The notes under the pieces: model-generated
Told to the model about the DNA's origin: nothing
The model's input: only the letters and a program-made list of their open reading frames with translations
Database searches by the model: none
Shown here: one piece after another, positions 6,807-14,800 of the stretch
Layout of the letters: every line of letters starts with the position of its first letter
Numbering within the stretch: position 1 is the first letter of the stretch
Assembly (NCBI GenBank): GCA_964349095.1
Contig: CAYGFD010000006.1
Coordinates: 1 to 25,775 of the forward strand
Source of the DNA: UBA10001 sp964349095
GTDB taxonomy: Bacteria > Patescibacteriota > Patescibacteriia > Veblenbacterales > UBA10138
DNA: 25,775 bases
Direction of reading: 5' to 3'
Position numbers and translations under genes: made by a program

Positions 6807-8009
6807 ATGGCAGATAAATTTGATCGTTCCAAGCCACACGTTAACGTCGGAACTATTGGCCACGTTGACCACGGCAAAACAACCTTAACCGCAGCTATTT
6901 TAAAGGTCTTGAATGTTTCAGGATTTACCGCTCAGGATAAGGGTGTTGATGCTATTGATAACGCGCCAGAAGAAAAAGCTCGCGGTATTACTATCAATAC
7001 AGCCCACGTTGAGTATGAGTCGGAAAAAAGACACTATGCTCACGTAGACTGTCCAGGTCACGCCGATTATGTGAAAAACATGATTACCGGAGCCGCTCAA
7101 ATGGATGGTGCTATTTTGGTTGTTTCAGCAGCTGACGGTCCAATGCCTCAAACTCGTGAGCACATCCTCTTGGCTCGCCAAGTTGGTGTTCCTTACATTG
7201 TAGTTTTCTTGAACAAAGTTGATATGGTTGATGACCCAGGTTTGATTGATTTGGTGGAAGAGGAAATTAAAGATCTATTAAAGAAATACGAATTCCCAGG
7301 CGACACTACGCCAATTATTCGTGGTTCGGCTCTAAAAGCCTTGGAAGCAGCGGTTGCTGGTAAAAAGGACGATGAAGCTTTGAAGCCAATTCTACAATTA
7401 GTTAAGACTTTGGATGAATACATCCCAGAGCCAGTACGTGATACAGAAAAACCATTCTTGATGCCGATTGAAGATATCTTCTCGATTGAAGGTCGCGGTA
7501 CTGTTGTGACTGGCCGTATTGATCGCGGTATTATCAAAGTTAACGAAGATATTGAAATCGTTGGTTTGCGCGATACCCAAAAGACCGTTGTAACCGGTAT
7601 TGAGATGTTCAATAAGCAACTGGATCAAGGGCAGGCTGGAGATAACGCTGGTATCTTGCTTCGCGGTACGAAGAAAGAAGATGTGGAGCGCGGACAAGTG
7701 CTTTCTAAGCCAGGTAGCGTACACCCACACACCGAATTTGATGCCAAGGTTTACATTTTGAAAAAAGAAGAAGGTGGTCGACATACCCCATTCTTTAAGG
7801 GTTATAAGCCACAGTTTTATGTCAGAACAACCGACGTCACTGGAGAAGTTGAATTACCGGCCGGTGCAGAAATGGTTATGCCAGGAGACAACGTTGATCT
7901 CAAGATTAAGTTAATCTCACCAGTCGCTTTGGAAGAACAAACCCGTTTCGCTATTCGCGAAGGTGGTCATACAGTCGGAGCTGGTGTGGTATCTAAAATT
8001 ATTAAATAA
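6807..8009 (+). CDS. tuf: Elongation factor Tu
   Basis: A 400-residue GTPase that carries aminoacyl-tRNA to the ribosome. Motifs: GHVDHGKT (18-25), the effector region APEEKARGITI (53-63), DCPGH (81-85) and NKVD (136-139). Domains 2 and 3 follow with IEGRGTVVTGR and the ending GGHTVGAGVVSKIIK. Base composition is richer in G+C than the neighbours and codon choice looks optimised, as expected for a very highly expressed protein. It has its own promoter and a strong ribosome binding site, and is followed by rpsJ after 36 bases. Confidence 0.98.
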   Translation: MADKFDRSKPHVNVGTIGHVDHGKTTLTAAILKVLNVSGFTAQDKGVDAIDNAPEEKARGITINTAHVEYESEKRHYAHVDCPGHADYVKNMITGAAQMDGAILVVSAADGPMPQTREHILLARQVGVPYIVVFLNKVDMVDDPGLIDLVEEEIKDLLKKYEFPGDTTPIIRGSALKALEAAVAGKKDDEALKPILQLVKTLDEYIPEPVRDTEKPFLMPIEDIFSIEGRGTVVTGRIDRGIIKVNEDIEIVGLRDTQKTVVTGIEMFNKQLDQGQAGDNAGILLRGTKKEDVERGQVLSKPGSVHPHTEFDAKVYILKKEEGGRHTPFFKGYKPQFYVRTTDVTGEVELPAGAEMVMPGDNVDLKIKLISPVALEEQTRFAIREGGHTVGAGVVSKIIK

Positions 8010-8045
8010 CTTTAATTTTCGTTCTTTGTCTTTAACAAGCGAATA

Positions 8046-8399
8046 ATGACGGCAGAAAAGCAAGCAGTAACAACCGGAACAGAGCAGGAAGTAAAAGCGA
8101 GACTTCGTATTAGGATTCGCTCTTACGATCACAAGATTATTGATCAATCGGTCAAAACTATTTTAGATACAGCTTTAAGGGCTGGTGCTAATATTGTGGG
8201 ACCTATTCCATTGCCGACAGAAAAGAATAAATATAGCGTTATTCGATCGTCATTTGTTCACAAAAATTCACAAGAACAATTTGAAATTAGAGTTCACAAA
8301 AGATTGTTAGATATCATAGAGCCATCTCCCAAGATTATTGATGCGCTGACTAATTTGAACTTGCCAGCCGGGGTAGATGTCGAAATTAAAATGATGTAA
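8046..8399 (+). CDS. rpsJ: 30S ribosomal protein S10 (uS10)
   Basis: A 117-residue S10, with a 15-20 residue charged N-terminal extension before the canonical start of the fold (RLRIRIRSYDHKIID). Other hallmarks are GPIPLPTEKNKYSV, SSFVHKNSQEQFE and the ending LPAGVDVEIK. S10 sits in the 30S head and also acts as NusE in transcription antitermination. It follows tuf and is separated from rplC by a 190-base structured region, so it may be transcribed with tuf. Confidence 0.96.
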   Translation: MTAEKQAVTTGTEQEVKARLRIRIRSYDHKIIDQSVKTILDTALRAGANIVGPIPLPTEKNKYSVIRSSFVHKNSQEQFEIRVHKRLLDIIEPSPKIIDALTNLNLPAGVDVEIKMM

Positions 8400-8518
8400 A
8401 AAATTCGCTTCAGGTAGGGCGTTAGTGATGGTGATTTATCACAACAGCTATTAGCTCAACATTGAAGAAGGAAAAATAACTTCCAGACTAAACATTTATT
8501 AAATTGATTAAGTATACG

Positions 8519-8579
8519 AAACCGTTCTATATGTTGGTTAACTGGATGTTAAACAGAAAAAGATTTAGGAACGGTTTTT
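8519..8579 (+). promoter_or_regulatory. Structured leader before rplC (attenuator- or terminator-like)
   Basis: In the 190-base gap between rpsJ and rplC, AAACCGTTC (8519-8527) pairs perfectly with GAACGGTTT (8569-8577), followed by two more T bases and then AAG. Inside this 9-bp outer stem, GTTAAC (8537-8542) can pair with GTTAAAC (8548-8554) around TGGAT. The rest of the gap holds a smaller palindrome, GTGATTTATCAC (at about 8432). A short T-run and its position 10 bases before the L3 start suggest control of the rplC-secY transcript, possibly by L4 as in the E. coli S10 leader, or partial termination after rpsJ. The role is inferred. Confidence 0.5.
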
Positions 8580-8589
8580 AAGTTGTCAT

Positions 8590-9198
8590 ATGTCCAAATT
8601 CATTATTGGAAAAAAGAATATCATGACCAGAATTTTTGCCACTGATGGCAAACAAATTCCAGTTACACTCATTACAGTCGACCCTTGTGTTGTAACGGCG
8701 GTTAAAACGAAAGAAAAAGATGGCTATTCTGCTATTCAAATTGGTTATGGCAACAAAAAGAAAGTCTCCAAAGTTTTAAAAGGATATTTTAAGGATTTAG
8801 GTAACTTTACCAGAATAAAGGAATTTACCGTCGATAGCACCGAAGGTTTCACAGTTGGGCAAAAAATTGAAGCTTCAATTTTTACTCCTGGAGAAAAGGT
8901 TAAGGTAACTGGTATTTCAAAAGGTAAGGGTTTTCAAGGAGTGGTTAGACGACATGGTTTCCACGGTTCACCAGCAACTCACGGGCATAAGGACCAATTG
9001 AGAATGCCTGGTTCTATTGGAGCGGGTGGTGTGCAGCACGTTTTTAAAGGGTTGCGCATGGCCGGGCGTATGGGTGGCGCAAAATCAACAGTCAGTAATT
9101 TACAAGTTGTTGAGATTAAACCAGAAACTAATCAATTATATATTAAAGGCGCTGTCCCAGGGCATTTTAATAGTCTGGTTTATATCGTAGCCAAATAA
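8590..9198 (+). CDS. rplC: 50S ribosomal protein L3 (uL3)
   Basis: A 202-residue L3 that contacts the peptidyl-transferase region. The start MSKFIIGKKNIMTRIF, the block GKGFQGVVRRHGFHG, and RMPGSIGAGGVQHVFKGLRMAG are diagnostic. Length is close to the usual 205-210. No Shine-Dalgarno site is visible upstream (TTGTCAT precedes the ATG). It heads the S10-spc run, directly behind the structured leader; rplD follows after one base. Confidence 0.96.
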   Translation: MSKFIIGKKNIMTRIFATDGKQIPVTLITVDPCVVTAVKTKEKDGYSAIQIGYGNKKKVSKVLKGYFKDLGNFTRIKEFTVDSTEGFTVGQKIEASIFTPGEKVKVTGISKGKGFQGVVRRHGFHGSPATHGHKDQLRMPGSIGAGGVQHVFKGLRMAGRMGGAKSTVSNLQVVEIKPETNQLYIKGAVPGHFNSLVYIVAK

Positions 9199-9199
9199 T

Positions 9200-9841
9200 A
9201 TGGAGAAGGAAGTTAAAATTTTAATCTTGGATAATACTGGCAAAACTGTTAAAGAACAGTCGGTGCCGGTTGATTTGCAAAATATAGAGGTTAAACCAGC
9301 CTTGCTTCACCGTATTATTGTTGCTTACGAAGCCAATAAACGACTTGGTAACGCGCACACTAAAACTCGCGACGAAGTCGCCGGTGGTGGACGTAAGCCA
9401 TGGAAACAAAAAGGTACTGGACGTGCTCGCCATGGTTCTATTAGGTCTCCTTTATGGAAGGGTGGTGGCGTTACTTTCGGACCAAGATCCAATCGTAATT
9501 ATTCACAAAAAATTAATAAACAGGTCAAAGATAAAGCTCTACAAATGGTAGTAGCTGACCGAGTAAAGAGTGGGGACGTGGTTGTATGTCAGGCTTATCC
9601 AGATTCATTGAAGACCAAGGATTTTGCTAAGTGGTTTAAGTCTTTTCCAACTACCTTTAAGAAGATTTTAGTTATTTTATCTGAGGAAGAGAAAACAGTG
9701 GCGCGTGGTCTTAAAAATATACCCAACGTTACCGTGATGGCTTTAAAGAGTGTTAATCCTTACGATTTAATTAAATTTAAAAATTGGTTAGTATCAGAAA
9801 AAGTTTATAATAATTTAGTGCAGAAAGTGGTAAGTAAATAA
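9200..9841 (+). CDS. rplD: 50S ribosomal protein L4 (uL4)
   Basis: A 213-residue L4 whose extended loop lines the exit tunnel. The loop is seen as RDEVAGGGRKPWKQKGTGRARHGSIRSP-like sequence at about residues 54-81, followed by GGGVTFGP. In E. coli L4 represses its own operon; the hairpin before rplC makes that worth considering here. Junctions with rplC and rplW are both TAA-T-ATG. Confidence 0.96.
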   Translation: MEKEVKILILDNTGKTVKEQSVPVDLQNIEVKPALLHRIIVAYEANKRLGNAHTKTRDEVAGGGRKPWKQKGTGRARHGSIRSPLWKGGGVTFGPRSNRNYSQKINKQVKDKALQMVVADRVKSGDVVVCQAYPDSLKTKDFAKWFKSFPTTFKKILVILSEEEKTVARGLKNIPNVTVMALKSVNPYDLIKFKNWLVSEKVYNNLVQKVVSK

Positions 9842-9842
9842 T

Positions 9843-10217
9843 ATGTCTTGGTTTAAGAAAAATGACATTCCTAAAAAAGACGTTGCACCAACCAAGGATG
9901 ATGGTGTAACTGCGCCAAAGATCGTGGCTGATTTTAAAGCCCCAGTTGGCTTGGTTAAGCATTGGGTAGTTTCAGAAAAAGCCAGCCGTCTGCAAGGCAA
10001 TGGTCAATATACTTTTGCTGTTTATCCCGCAACCACTAAAGTTGAATTAAAAAAGATGATTGAAAAGCTTTACAAAGTGCATGTCACTAAGGTGACTTCT
10101 ACAACCTTACCCGGTAAGAAAGTTTATAGTCGTGGTCGCGCTGGTCAAAGGTCAGACAGAAAATTTATGCGTGTGCATTTGAAAAGCGGAGAGACAATTG
10201 ATTTAGCTAAGGCTTAA
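9843..10217 (+). CDS. rplW: 50S ribosomal protein L23 (uL23)
   Basis: A 124-residue L23, a tunnel-exit protein that docks trigger factor and SRP. The L23 core starts near residue 38 (VVSEKASRL) and includes YTFAVYPATTKVELKKMIEKLY and VTKVTSTTLPGK. About 37 N-terminal residues, charged and Pro/Lys-rich (WFKKNDIPKKDVAPTK), precede it and are an extension relative to the usual 95-100 residues. The one-base gap to rplD argues that this ATG is correct. Confidence 0.93.
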   Translation: MSWFKKNDIPKKDVAPTKDDGVTAPKIVADFKAPVGLVKHWVVSEKASRLQGNGQYTFAVYPATTKVELKKMIEKLYKVHVTKVTSTTLPGKKVYSRGRAGQRSDRKFMRVHLKSGETIDLAKA

Positions 10218-10222
10218 TTTAT

Positions 10223-11071
10223 ATGGGAGTTAAACTATACAAACCAACAACTGCCGGAAGGCGATTTGCCAGCATCCTAACGCATGACCAGAAAGTGTCT
10301 CGTCGTTCTCGCAAGAGCCGAAATTTGGTCACTACGGGTACGTCTTCAGGTGGCAGAAATAACCAAGGAAAGATCACTGTTCGTCACCGAGGCGGTGGAG
10401 TTAAAAGAATGATTCGCGTTGTTGATTTTAAGCAGGATAATTTTGACATCAAGGCGCGCGTAGAAGCAATCGAATACGATCCAGGAAGAACTTCCTTAGT
10501 CGCCTTGGTTAAATACGACAACGGTGAAAGGCGATATATTTTAGCACCAGATGGATTAAAAGTAGGCGATATAGTCGTTTCCAGTAAGAAACAAGCGCCT
10601 ATAACAGTTGGTAATCGTTTGCCTCTTGAATTAATTCCGGCTGGTTTATACATTCATAACATAGAATTGATTCCTGGACATGGTGGCTCGATGGTTCGTT
10701 CCGCAGGTGCTTGGGCCCAGGTAATGGCCGTTGATGGTGATATGGCGCGACTTAAGATGCCTTCAGGAGAGATTCGTTTATTAAGTAAAACTTGTATGGC
10801 ATCGATTGGCCAAATGAGTAATATTGATCACTTTAACGTTCGTTTGGGGTTAGCTGGTCGTAGACGTCGCCAGGGGTTTAAACCATCAGTTCGTGGTAAA
10901 GCTATGAACCCAGTTGATCACCCACACGGTGGTGGAGAAGGTCATAACCCAATCGGTTTGAAGCATCCAAAAACACCTTGGGGTAAGCCGGCTCTAGGAG
11001 TCCCGACTCGTCGTCCAACCAAGTGGACCAATCGTTTTATTGTTAGTCGACGTAAGAGTAAGAAAGGTTAA
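10223..11071 (+). CDS. rplB: 50S ribosomal protein L2 (uL2)
   Basis: A 282-residue L2, one of the primary 23S rRNA binders and essential for subunit joining. The start GVKLYKPTTAGRRF, the block GRNNQGKITVRHRGGG, and the highly conserved MNPVDHPHGGGEG (with the histidine implicated in peptidyl-transferase activity) are present, ending in FIVSRRKSKKG. Family length is 273-280. The gap from rplW is TTTAT. Confidence 0.98.
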   Translation: MGVKLYKPTTAGRRFASILTHDQKVSRRSRKSRNLVTTGTSSGGRNNQGKITVRHRGGGVKRMIRVVDFKQDNFDIKARVEAIEYDPGRTSLVALVKYDNGERRYILAPDGLKVGDIVVSSKKQAPITVGNRLPLELIPAGLYIHNIELIPGHGGSMVRSAGAWAQVMAVDGDMARLKMPSGEIRLLSKTCMASIGQMSNIDHFNVRLGLAGRRRRQGFKPSVRGKAMNPVDHPHGGGEGHNPIGLKHPKTPWGKPALGVPTRRPTKWTNRFIVSRRKSKKG

Positions 11072-11076
11072 TTTAT

Positions 11077-11427
11077 ATGTCACGAAGTTTGAAAAAAGGA
11101 CCTTTTGTCCATCCATCTATTTTAAAGAAATTATCCAAGTTGAAAATTGGCGATAAGACCATAATTAAAACGTGGTCACGCGCATCCGTTGTTACTCCAC
11201 AGATGGTTGGCTTTACAATCGCTGTTCATAATGGTAAAACACATGTTCCAGTTTTATTAGTAGAAAACATGGTCGGCCATCGTTTAGGAGAATTTGTACC
11301 AACAAGGAAATTTACGGTGCACGGTGGAAAGATGGCAAAAGAACAGGCTATGGCTGCTGCACAAGCTGAATCAGAAGCAAAGGCCAAGATTGGCGACGCT
11401 GCCCCAGCTAAGGAAGTTAAAAAATAA
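11077..11427 (+). CDS. rpsS: 30S ribosomal protein S19 (uS19) with C-terminal extension
   Basis: The first 85-90 residues are canonical S19 (MSRSLKKGPFVHPSIL, then IKTWSRASVVTPQMVG, HRLGEFVPTRKFTVHG), which forms intersubunit bridges in the 30S head. A tail of about 26 residues rich in Ala, Glu and Lys follows, so the protein is 116 residues instead of about 92. The gap to rplB is the same TTTAT as before rplB itself. Confidence 0.95.
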   Translation: MSRSLKKGPFVHPSILKKLSKLKIGDKTIIKTWSRASVVTPQMVGFTIAVHNGKTHVPVLLVENMVGHRLGEFVPTRKFTVHGGKMAKEQAMAAAQAESEAKAKIGDAAPAKEVKK

Positions 11428-11430
11428 TCT

Positions 11431-11805
11431 ATGGAAGCTAGAGCTACACTACAATTTTTAAAAATGTCACCACGCAAAGTCAAATTAGTAATTGACGTTG
11501 TGAGAGGTTTGTCGATAGCTCGAGCTGAAGAGCAGTTATTAAATATGCCAAAAAAAGCAGCTGAGCCAATTTTAAAACTCATTAAGTCAGCTGAGGCCAA
11601 TGCCGTTAACAATTTTAAATTGGTTAAAGAAAATTTATTTATTAAAAAAATAGCAGTTAATCAAGGTCCGGTAATTAGTCGATATAAACCACGCGCTTTT
11701 GGTCGCGCCTTTCCTATTCGTAAGCCAACTTGTCACGTGGAAGTAATCGTGGCGGAGAAAAGTGCTGTCGCCGCAGTTAATAAACCTAAGGTAAATAAGA
11801 AATAA
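11431..11805 (+). CDS. rplV: 50S ribosomal protein L22 (uL22)
   Basis: A 124-residue L22 with an exit-tunnel beta-hairpin. It shows the diagnostic MSPRKVKLVIDVVRG near the start, KLIKSAEANAVNN in the middle and GPVISRYKPRAFGRAFPIRKPTCHVEVIV in the hairpin/C-terminal strand. A short Ala/Lys tail extends the usual 110-115 residues. It starts three bases after rpsS without a Shine-Dalgarno site. Confidence 0.95.
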   Translation: MEARATLQFLKMSPRKVKLVIDVVRGLSIARAEEQLLNMPKKAAEPILKLIKSAEANAVNNFKLVKENLFIKKIAVNQGPVISRYKPRAFGRAFPIRKPTCHVEVIVAEKSAVAAVNKPKVNKK

Positions 11806-11806
11806 T

Positions 11807-12466
11807 ATGGGTCAGAAAGTTCATCCAAATAGCTTTAGACTAGGAACCGTTTATACCTGGAAATCAAAATGGTTCTCAGCGCGCGAATATCGACAACTAT
11901 TGGCCGAAGATTTACATATTCGCAAATGGCTCAAAGGTAAACTACGCGGTTCTGGTGTGGCTAAAGTGGAAATTGAGCGTTCACCATCTTCTGTTAACGT
12001 TATTGTGCATACTGCTAAACCGGGTTTAATAATTGGACGAGGTGGTGCTCAGGTTGAAGAATTGAAAAAAGCTATTAAGGAAAAGTTTTTAAAGGCCAAT
12101 ACTAATTTACAGTTAACAATTCAGGAAGTTGCCAAAGGCGCTGTGTCAGCCAATGTGGCTGCGGAAAATATGGCTTTAGAAATTGAAAAGCGTATGCCTT
12201 TTAGACGGGTTATGAAACAAGCGATTGACAACGTTATGAAGTCGGGGGCGCTAGGAGTTAAAGTTATGTGCGCTGGTCGTTTAAATGGGGCGGAAATAGC
12301 TCGCACAGAAGTGTTGTCGGCCGGTACTGTTCCATTGCAAACTATTAGGGCTGAAGTAGATTACGGTCGCACAGTGGCTCACACCACTTATGGAGATATT
12401 GGAATAAAAGTATGGGTTTATAAAGGAGAAGTTTTTAATAATCAACCAACTAATAACGCCAATTAG
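11807..12466 (+). CDS. rpsC: 30S ribosomal protein S3 (uS3)
   Basis: A 219-residue S3 at the mRNA entry channel. The start MGQKVHPNSFRLG is diagnostic. A type-II KH domain is seen with the loop IIGRGGAQVEEL at about residues 75-86. The C-terminal half has MPFRRVMKQAIDNVMKSGALGVKV, GRLNGAEIARTE and YGDIGIKVWVYKGE. Length is typical. The junction with rplV is TAA-T-ATG. Confidence 0.97.
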   Translation: MGQKVHPNSFRLGTVYTWKSKWFSAREYRQLLAEDLHIRKWLKGKLRGSGVAKVEIERSPSSVNVIVHTAKPGLIIGRGGAQVEELKKAIKEKFLKANTNLQLTIQEVAKGAVSANVAAENMALEIEKRMPFRRVMKQAIDNVMKSGALGVKVMCAGRLNGAEIARTEVLSAGTVPLQTIRAEVDYGRTVAHTTYGDIGIKVWVYKGEVFNNQPTNNAN

Positions 12467-12475
12467 CAAAAAATT

Positions 12476-12883
12476 ATGTTAATGCCGAAAAAAGTAAAAC
12501 ATAGAAAGTGGCACCGCGGAGATCAGATTTCCGGTTGGGCGACACAGAAAAATGCATTGAGTTTTGGCTCAGTTGGTTTAAAGTCCATGGAAGCGGCTTG
12601 GATTACCTCAAGGCAAATAGAAGCTGCGCGACGCGCGATGACTGGTTATTTAAAGCGCGGTGGAAAAATTTGGATTAGAATTTTCCCAGATAAACCGATA
12701 ACAGTTAAAGGTAACGAAATTCGTATGGGTGGTGGAAAAGGTTCAGTTGATCACTTTGTATCACCAGTTAAACCAGGTACAGTTATGTTTGAAATGGATG
12801 GCGTTGAGATAACTCAGGCTCGAGAAGCAATGAGATTGGCAGCGCATAAATTACCAGTAAAAACTACAATAATTGTTAAATAA
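12476..12883 (+). CDS. rplP: 50S ribosomal protein L16 (uL16)
   Basis: A 135-residue L16 near the A-site tRNA elbow. The start MLMPKKVKHRKWHRG parallels the family start (MLxPKRxKxRKxHRG), which supports ATG 12476 over the second ATG at 12482. The blocks RQIEAARRAMTGYLKRGGKIWIRIFPDKP and RMGGGKGSVDHFVSPVKPG are canonical. Confidence 0.96.
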   Translation: MLMPKKVKHRKWHRGDQISGWATQKNALSFGSVGLKSMEAAWITSRQIEAARRAMTGYLKRGGKIWIRIFPDKPITVKGNEIRMGGGKGSVDHFVSPVKPGTVMFEMDGVEITQAREAMRLAAHKLPVKTTIIVK

Positions 12884-12884
12884 T

Positions 12885-13079
12885 ATGGCCAAGTCACTAT
12901 CCATGAAAGAAATTGCAAATTTCGATAAGGGCGCAGCTGCGAAACGCTTATCTGAAATTAAGGAAGATTTACAGAATCTTAGGTTCAAGGTGGCCGCTAA
13001 TGATTTAAAAAATGTGCGAGCAATTAGAGCTTTAAAACAATCAATTGCACGTTTAAGTACTTATTTATCTAAGAAATAA
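12885..13079 (+). CDS. rpmC: 50S ribosomal protein L29 (uL29)
   Basis: A 64-residue two-helix L29 (MKEIANFDKGAAAKRLSEI, then LQNLRFKVAANDLKNVRAIRALKQSIARL), located at the tunnel exit. The start is ATG 12885, one base after the L16 stop; a TTG at 12873 in the same frame lies inside rplP and is not used. Length is typical. Confidence 0.93.
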   Translation: MAKSLSMKEIANFDKGAAAKRLSEIKEDLQNLRFKVAANDLKNVRAIRALKQSIARLSTYLSKK

Positions 13080-13084
13080 TTCAT

Positions 13085-13345
13085 ATGACAGTTCTTAACG
13101 AAAAGACATCGCGTGCTCGCTCCCTGGAAGGGGTAGTGGTAAGCGCTAAAGCTGACAAAACCAGAATTGTTGAAGTGGTGCGCAGCAAGTCACACTCTTT
13201 ATATAACAAACGTTATAAAGTTACTAAGCGTTTTGCTGTTCATGATGAAAAAAATGAATCGAAAACCGGTGATCGAGTTATAATTTCAGCGACTCGACCA
13301 TTATCCAAAACTAAACGCTGGAGATTTTTGAGAAAAGTAAGCTAA
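13085..13345 (+). CDS. rpsQ: 30S ribosomal protein S17 (uS17)
   Basis: An 86-residue OB-fold protein that binds 16S rRNA early in assembly. The conserved core is present: LEGVVVSAKADKTRIVEVVR, then YNKRYKVTKRFAVHDEKNESKTGDRVII, ATRPLSKTKRWRF. Length is usual for the family. It starts five bases after rpmC. Confidence 0.96.
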   Translation: MTVLNEKTSRARSLEGVVVSAKADKTRIVEVVRSKSHSLYNKRYKVTKRFAVHDEKNESKTGDRVIISATRPLSKTKRWRFLRKVS

Positions 13346-13349
13346 GTAT

Positions 13350-13721
13350 ATGATTCAACTTCGCACAATGTTACATGTAGCCGACAATAGCGGTGCCCGC
13401 AAGGTGCAGTGCATTACAGTTTTGGGCGGTTATAAAAAACGCTATGGTAGGATTGGCGATGTTATTATGGTGGCGGTGAAAGTCGCCGACCCACACGGCA
13501 TTGTGAAGAAAAGCGAAGTTGTGCCGGCGGTTATTGTGCGTACTCGTAAAGAGTTGCCTCGTCCCGATGGTTCTTATATCAGATTTGACGATAATGCCGT
13601 GGTTATTATTGATAAAAAAACCAAAGAGCCTCGAGGTACCCGTATTTTCGGTCCTATTTCAAGAGAGCTTCGTGCTCGTGGTTTTCAAAAGATTATTTCA
13701 TTAGCACCTGAGGTTTTATAA
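13350..13721 (+). CDS. rplN: 50S ribosomal protein L14 (uL14)
   Basis: A 123-residue L14, a intersubunit-bridge protein. It opens MIQLRTMLHVADNSGARKVQCI, continues with YGRIGDVIMVAVKVADP, and ends GTRIFGPISRELR with KIISLAPEVL, all diagnostic. Length (122-123) is exact for the family. Confidence 0.98.
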   Translation: MIQLRTMLHVADNSGARKVQCITVLGGYKKRYGRIGDVIMVAVKVADPHGIVKKSEVVPAVIVRTRKELPRPDGSYIRFDDNAVVIIDKKTKEPRGTRIFGPISRELRARGFQKIISLAPEVL

Positions 13722-13723
13722 TT

Positions 13724-14035
13724 ATGAGTAACTGGTTAAAACAAGGCGATACAGTCGAGGTCATAAGTGGCCGAGACAAAGGCAAAAGGGGAAAGGTCAC
13801 CCAGGTTTTTCCTGAGGATCAATTATTGGTTGCCGATGGTATTAATATTCGCTTTAAACATTTACGCGCTCGCCGTCAGGGTGAGCAGGGGCAAAGAGTG
13901 CAGTTTGCTGCTCCGATTAAATTAAGTAAGGTGCAAGTAGTTTGCCCCCACTGTTCCAAGCGTACACGGGTGGGTAAGTCTACTCAGGATGCTAGTAAAG
14001 TTAGAATGTGTAAGAAATGTAAACAAGCTATTTAG
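13724..14035 (+). CDS. rplX: 50S ribosomal protein L24 (uL24), four-cysteine form
   Basis: A 103-residue assembly-initiator protein of the large subunit. The N-terminal KOW motif (GDTVEVISGRDKGKRGKVTQVFP) is clear, followed by GINIRFKHLRARR. The C-terminal region carries C74xxC77 and C96xxC99 around TRVGKS, forming a likely zinc ribbon that is missing in E. coli L24. The gap from rplN is two bases. Confidence 0.95.
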   Translation: MSNWLKQGDTVEVISGRDKGKRGKVTQVFPEDQLLVADGINIRFKHLRARRQGEQGQRVQFAAPIKLSKVQVVCPHCSKRTRVGKSTQDASKVRMCKKCKQAI

Positions 14036-14040
14036 TATTT

Positions 14041-14592
14041 ATGTCAGAACCAAGATTACAAAAATTTTATAACGACAAAGTTGCGCCACAGTTGATGAAG
14101 GATTTTTCATTAACTAACAAGTTGGCTGCTCCGCGGTTGCAGAAAGTAACGATTAACGTTGGCTTAGGTAAGTCATTGACCGACCCAAAGCTCGTAGAAA
14201 TTGCGACCAATACCTTGACTCGTATTTCTGGCCAAAAACCAGTAGTACGTAAAGCCAAGAAATCCATCTCTAATTTTAAAATAAAGCAGGGTATGGTAAT
14301 TGGTTTGCAAGTAACCCTCCGTGGCCGCCGAATGTATGAATTTTTAGATAAATTATTTCATGTAACATTAGCTCGCGTGCGCGATTTCCGTGGTATCAAA
14401 GATACCAATCTCGATGGCCGAGGCAATATCACTATTGGTTTTAAAGAGCATATTGTTTTCCCAGAAATTAGAAACGACGAGGTAGAATCAGTTCATGGAT
14501 TGGAAGTCACGATTACTACTAGCGCTGAAAATAACGACCAAGGTAGAAAATTATTTCAATTATTAGGATTACCATTTGCTAAAAAAGAATAA
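14041..14592 (+). CDS. rplE: 50S ribosomal protein L5 (uL5)
   Basis: A 183-residue L5 that binds 5S rRNA and contacts P-site tRNA. Blocks seen are APRLQKVTINVGLG, ISGQKPVVRKAKKSISNFKI, LRGRRMYEFLDKL, RDFRGI and the ending HGLEVTITTSA with GRKLFQLLGLPF. Length (about 180) is typical. Confidence 0.97.
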   Translation: MSEPRLQKFYNDKVAPQLMKDFSLTNKLAAPRLQKVTINVGLGKSLTDPKLVEIATNTLTRISGQKPVVRKAKKSISNFKIKQGMVIGLQVTLRGRRMYEFLDKLFHVTLARVRDFRGIKDTNLDGRGNITIGFKEHIVFPEIRNDEVESVHGLEVTITTSAENNDQGRKLFQLLGLPFAKKE

Positions 14593-14595
14593 ACT

Positions 14596-14790
14596 ATGTC
14601 TACTAAATCACTTGAAATTAAAGCTACTCGCTCTCGCACTGCGGCCAAGTTTTCCACTCGAATCGTTAGGCGTTGCTGGCGCTGTGGTCGTAAGCATGGC
14701 TATATGAGACACTTTGATTTATGTCGAATTTGTTTCCGAGAATTAGCATCTAACAACGAACTTCCGGGAGTTCGCAAATCTAGCTGGTAA
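14596..14790 (+). CDS. rpsN: 30S ribosomal protein S14 (uS14), zinc type
   Basis: A 64-residue, short zinc-binding S14 (type Z). The zinc ligands are C27, C30, C43 and C46 (RCWRCGRKHGYMRHFDLCRICF), and the ending is LPGVRKSSW. The family form is 61 residues; this one has a slightly longer N-terminus. It sits between rplE and rpsH, its usual place. Confidence 0.96.
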   Translation: MSTKSLEIKATRSRTAAKFSTRIVRRCWRCGRKHGYMRHFDLCRICFRELASNNELPGVRKSSW

Positions 14791-14800
14791 ATATAAAATT

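Noticed and set aside
7193..7784. Two long minus-strand ORFs (139 and 128 codons) inside tuf
   Set aside because: Antisense shadows of the strongly biased tuf codons; no start signals and serine/threonine-rich translation typical of such shadows.
8010..8045. Possible TTCG...CGAA stem between tuf and rpsJ
   Set aside because: Short, bulged stem in a 36-base gap; no convincing terminator or regulator features.
12873..12887. Upstream TTG start for L29
   Set aside because: It lies inside rplP; ATG 12885 matches the one-base junction pattern and the family start.
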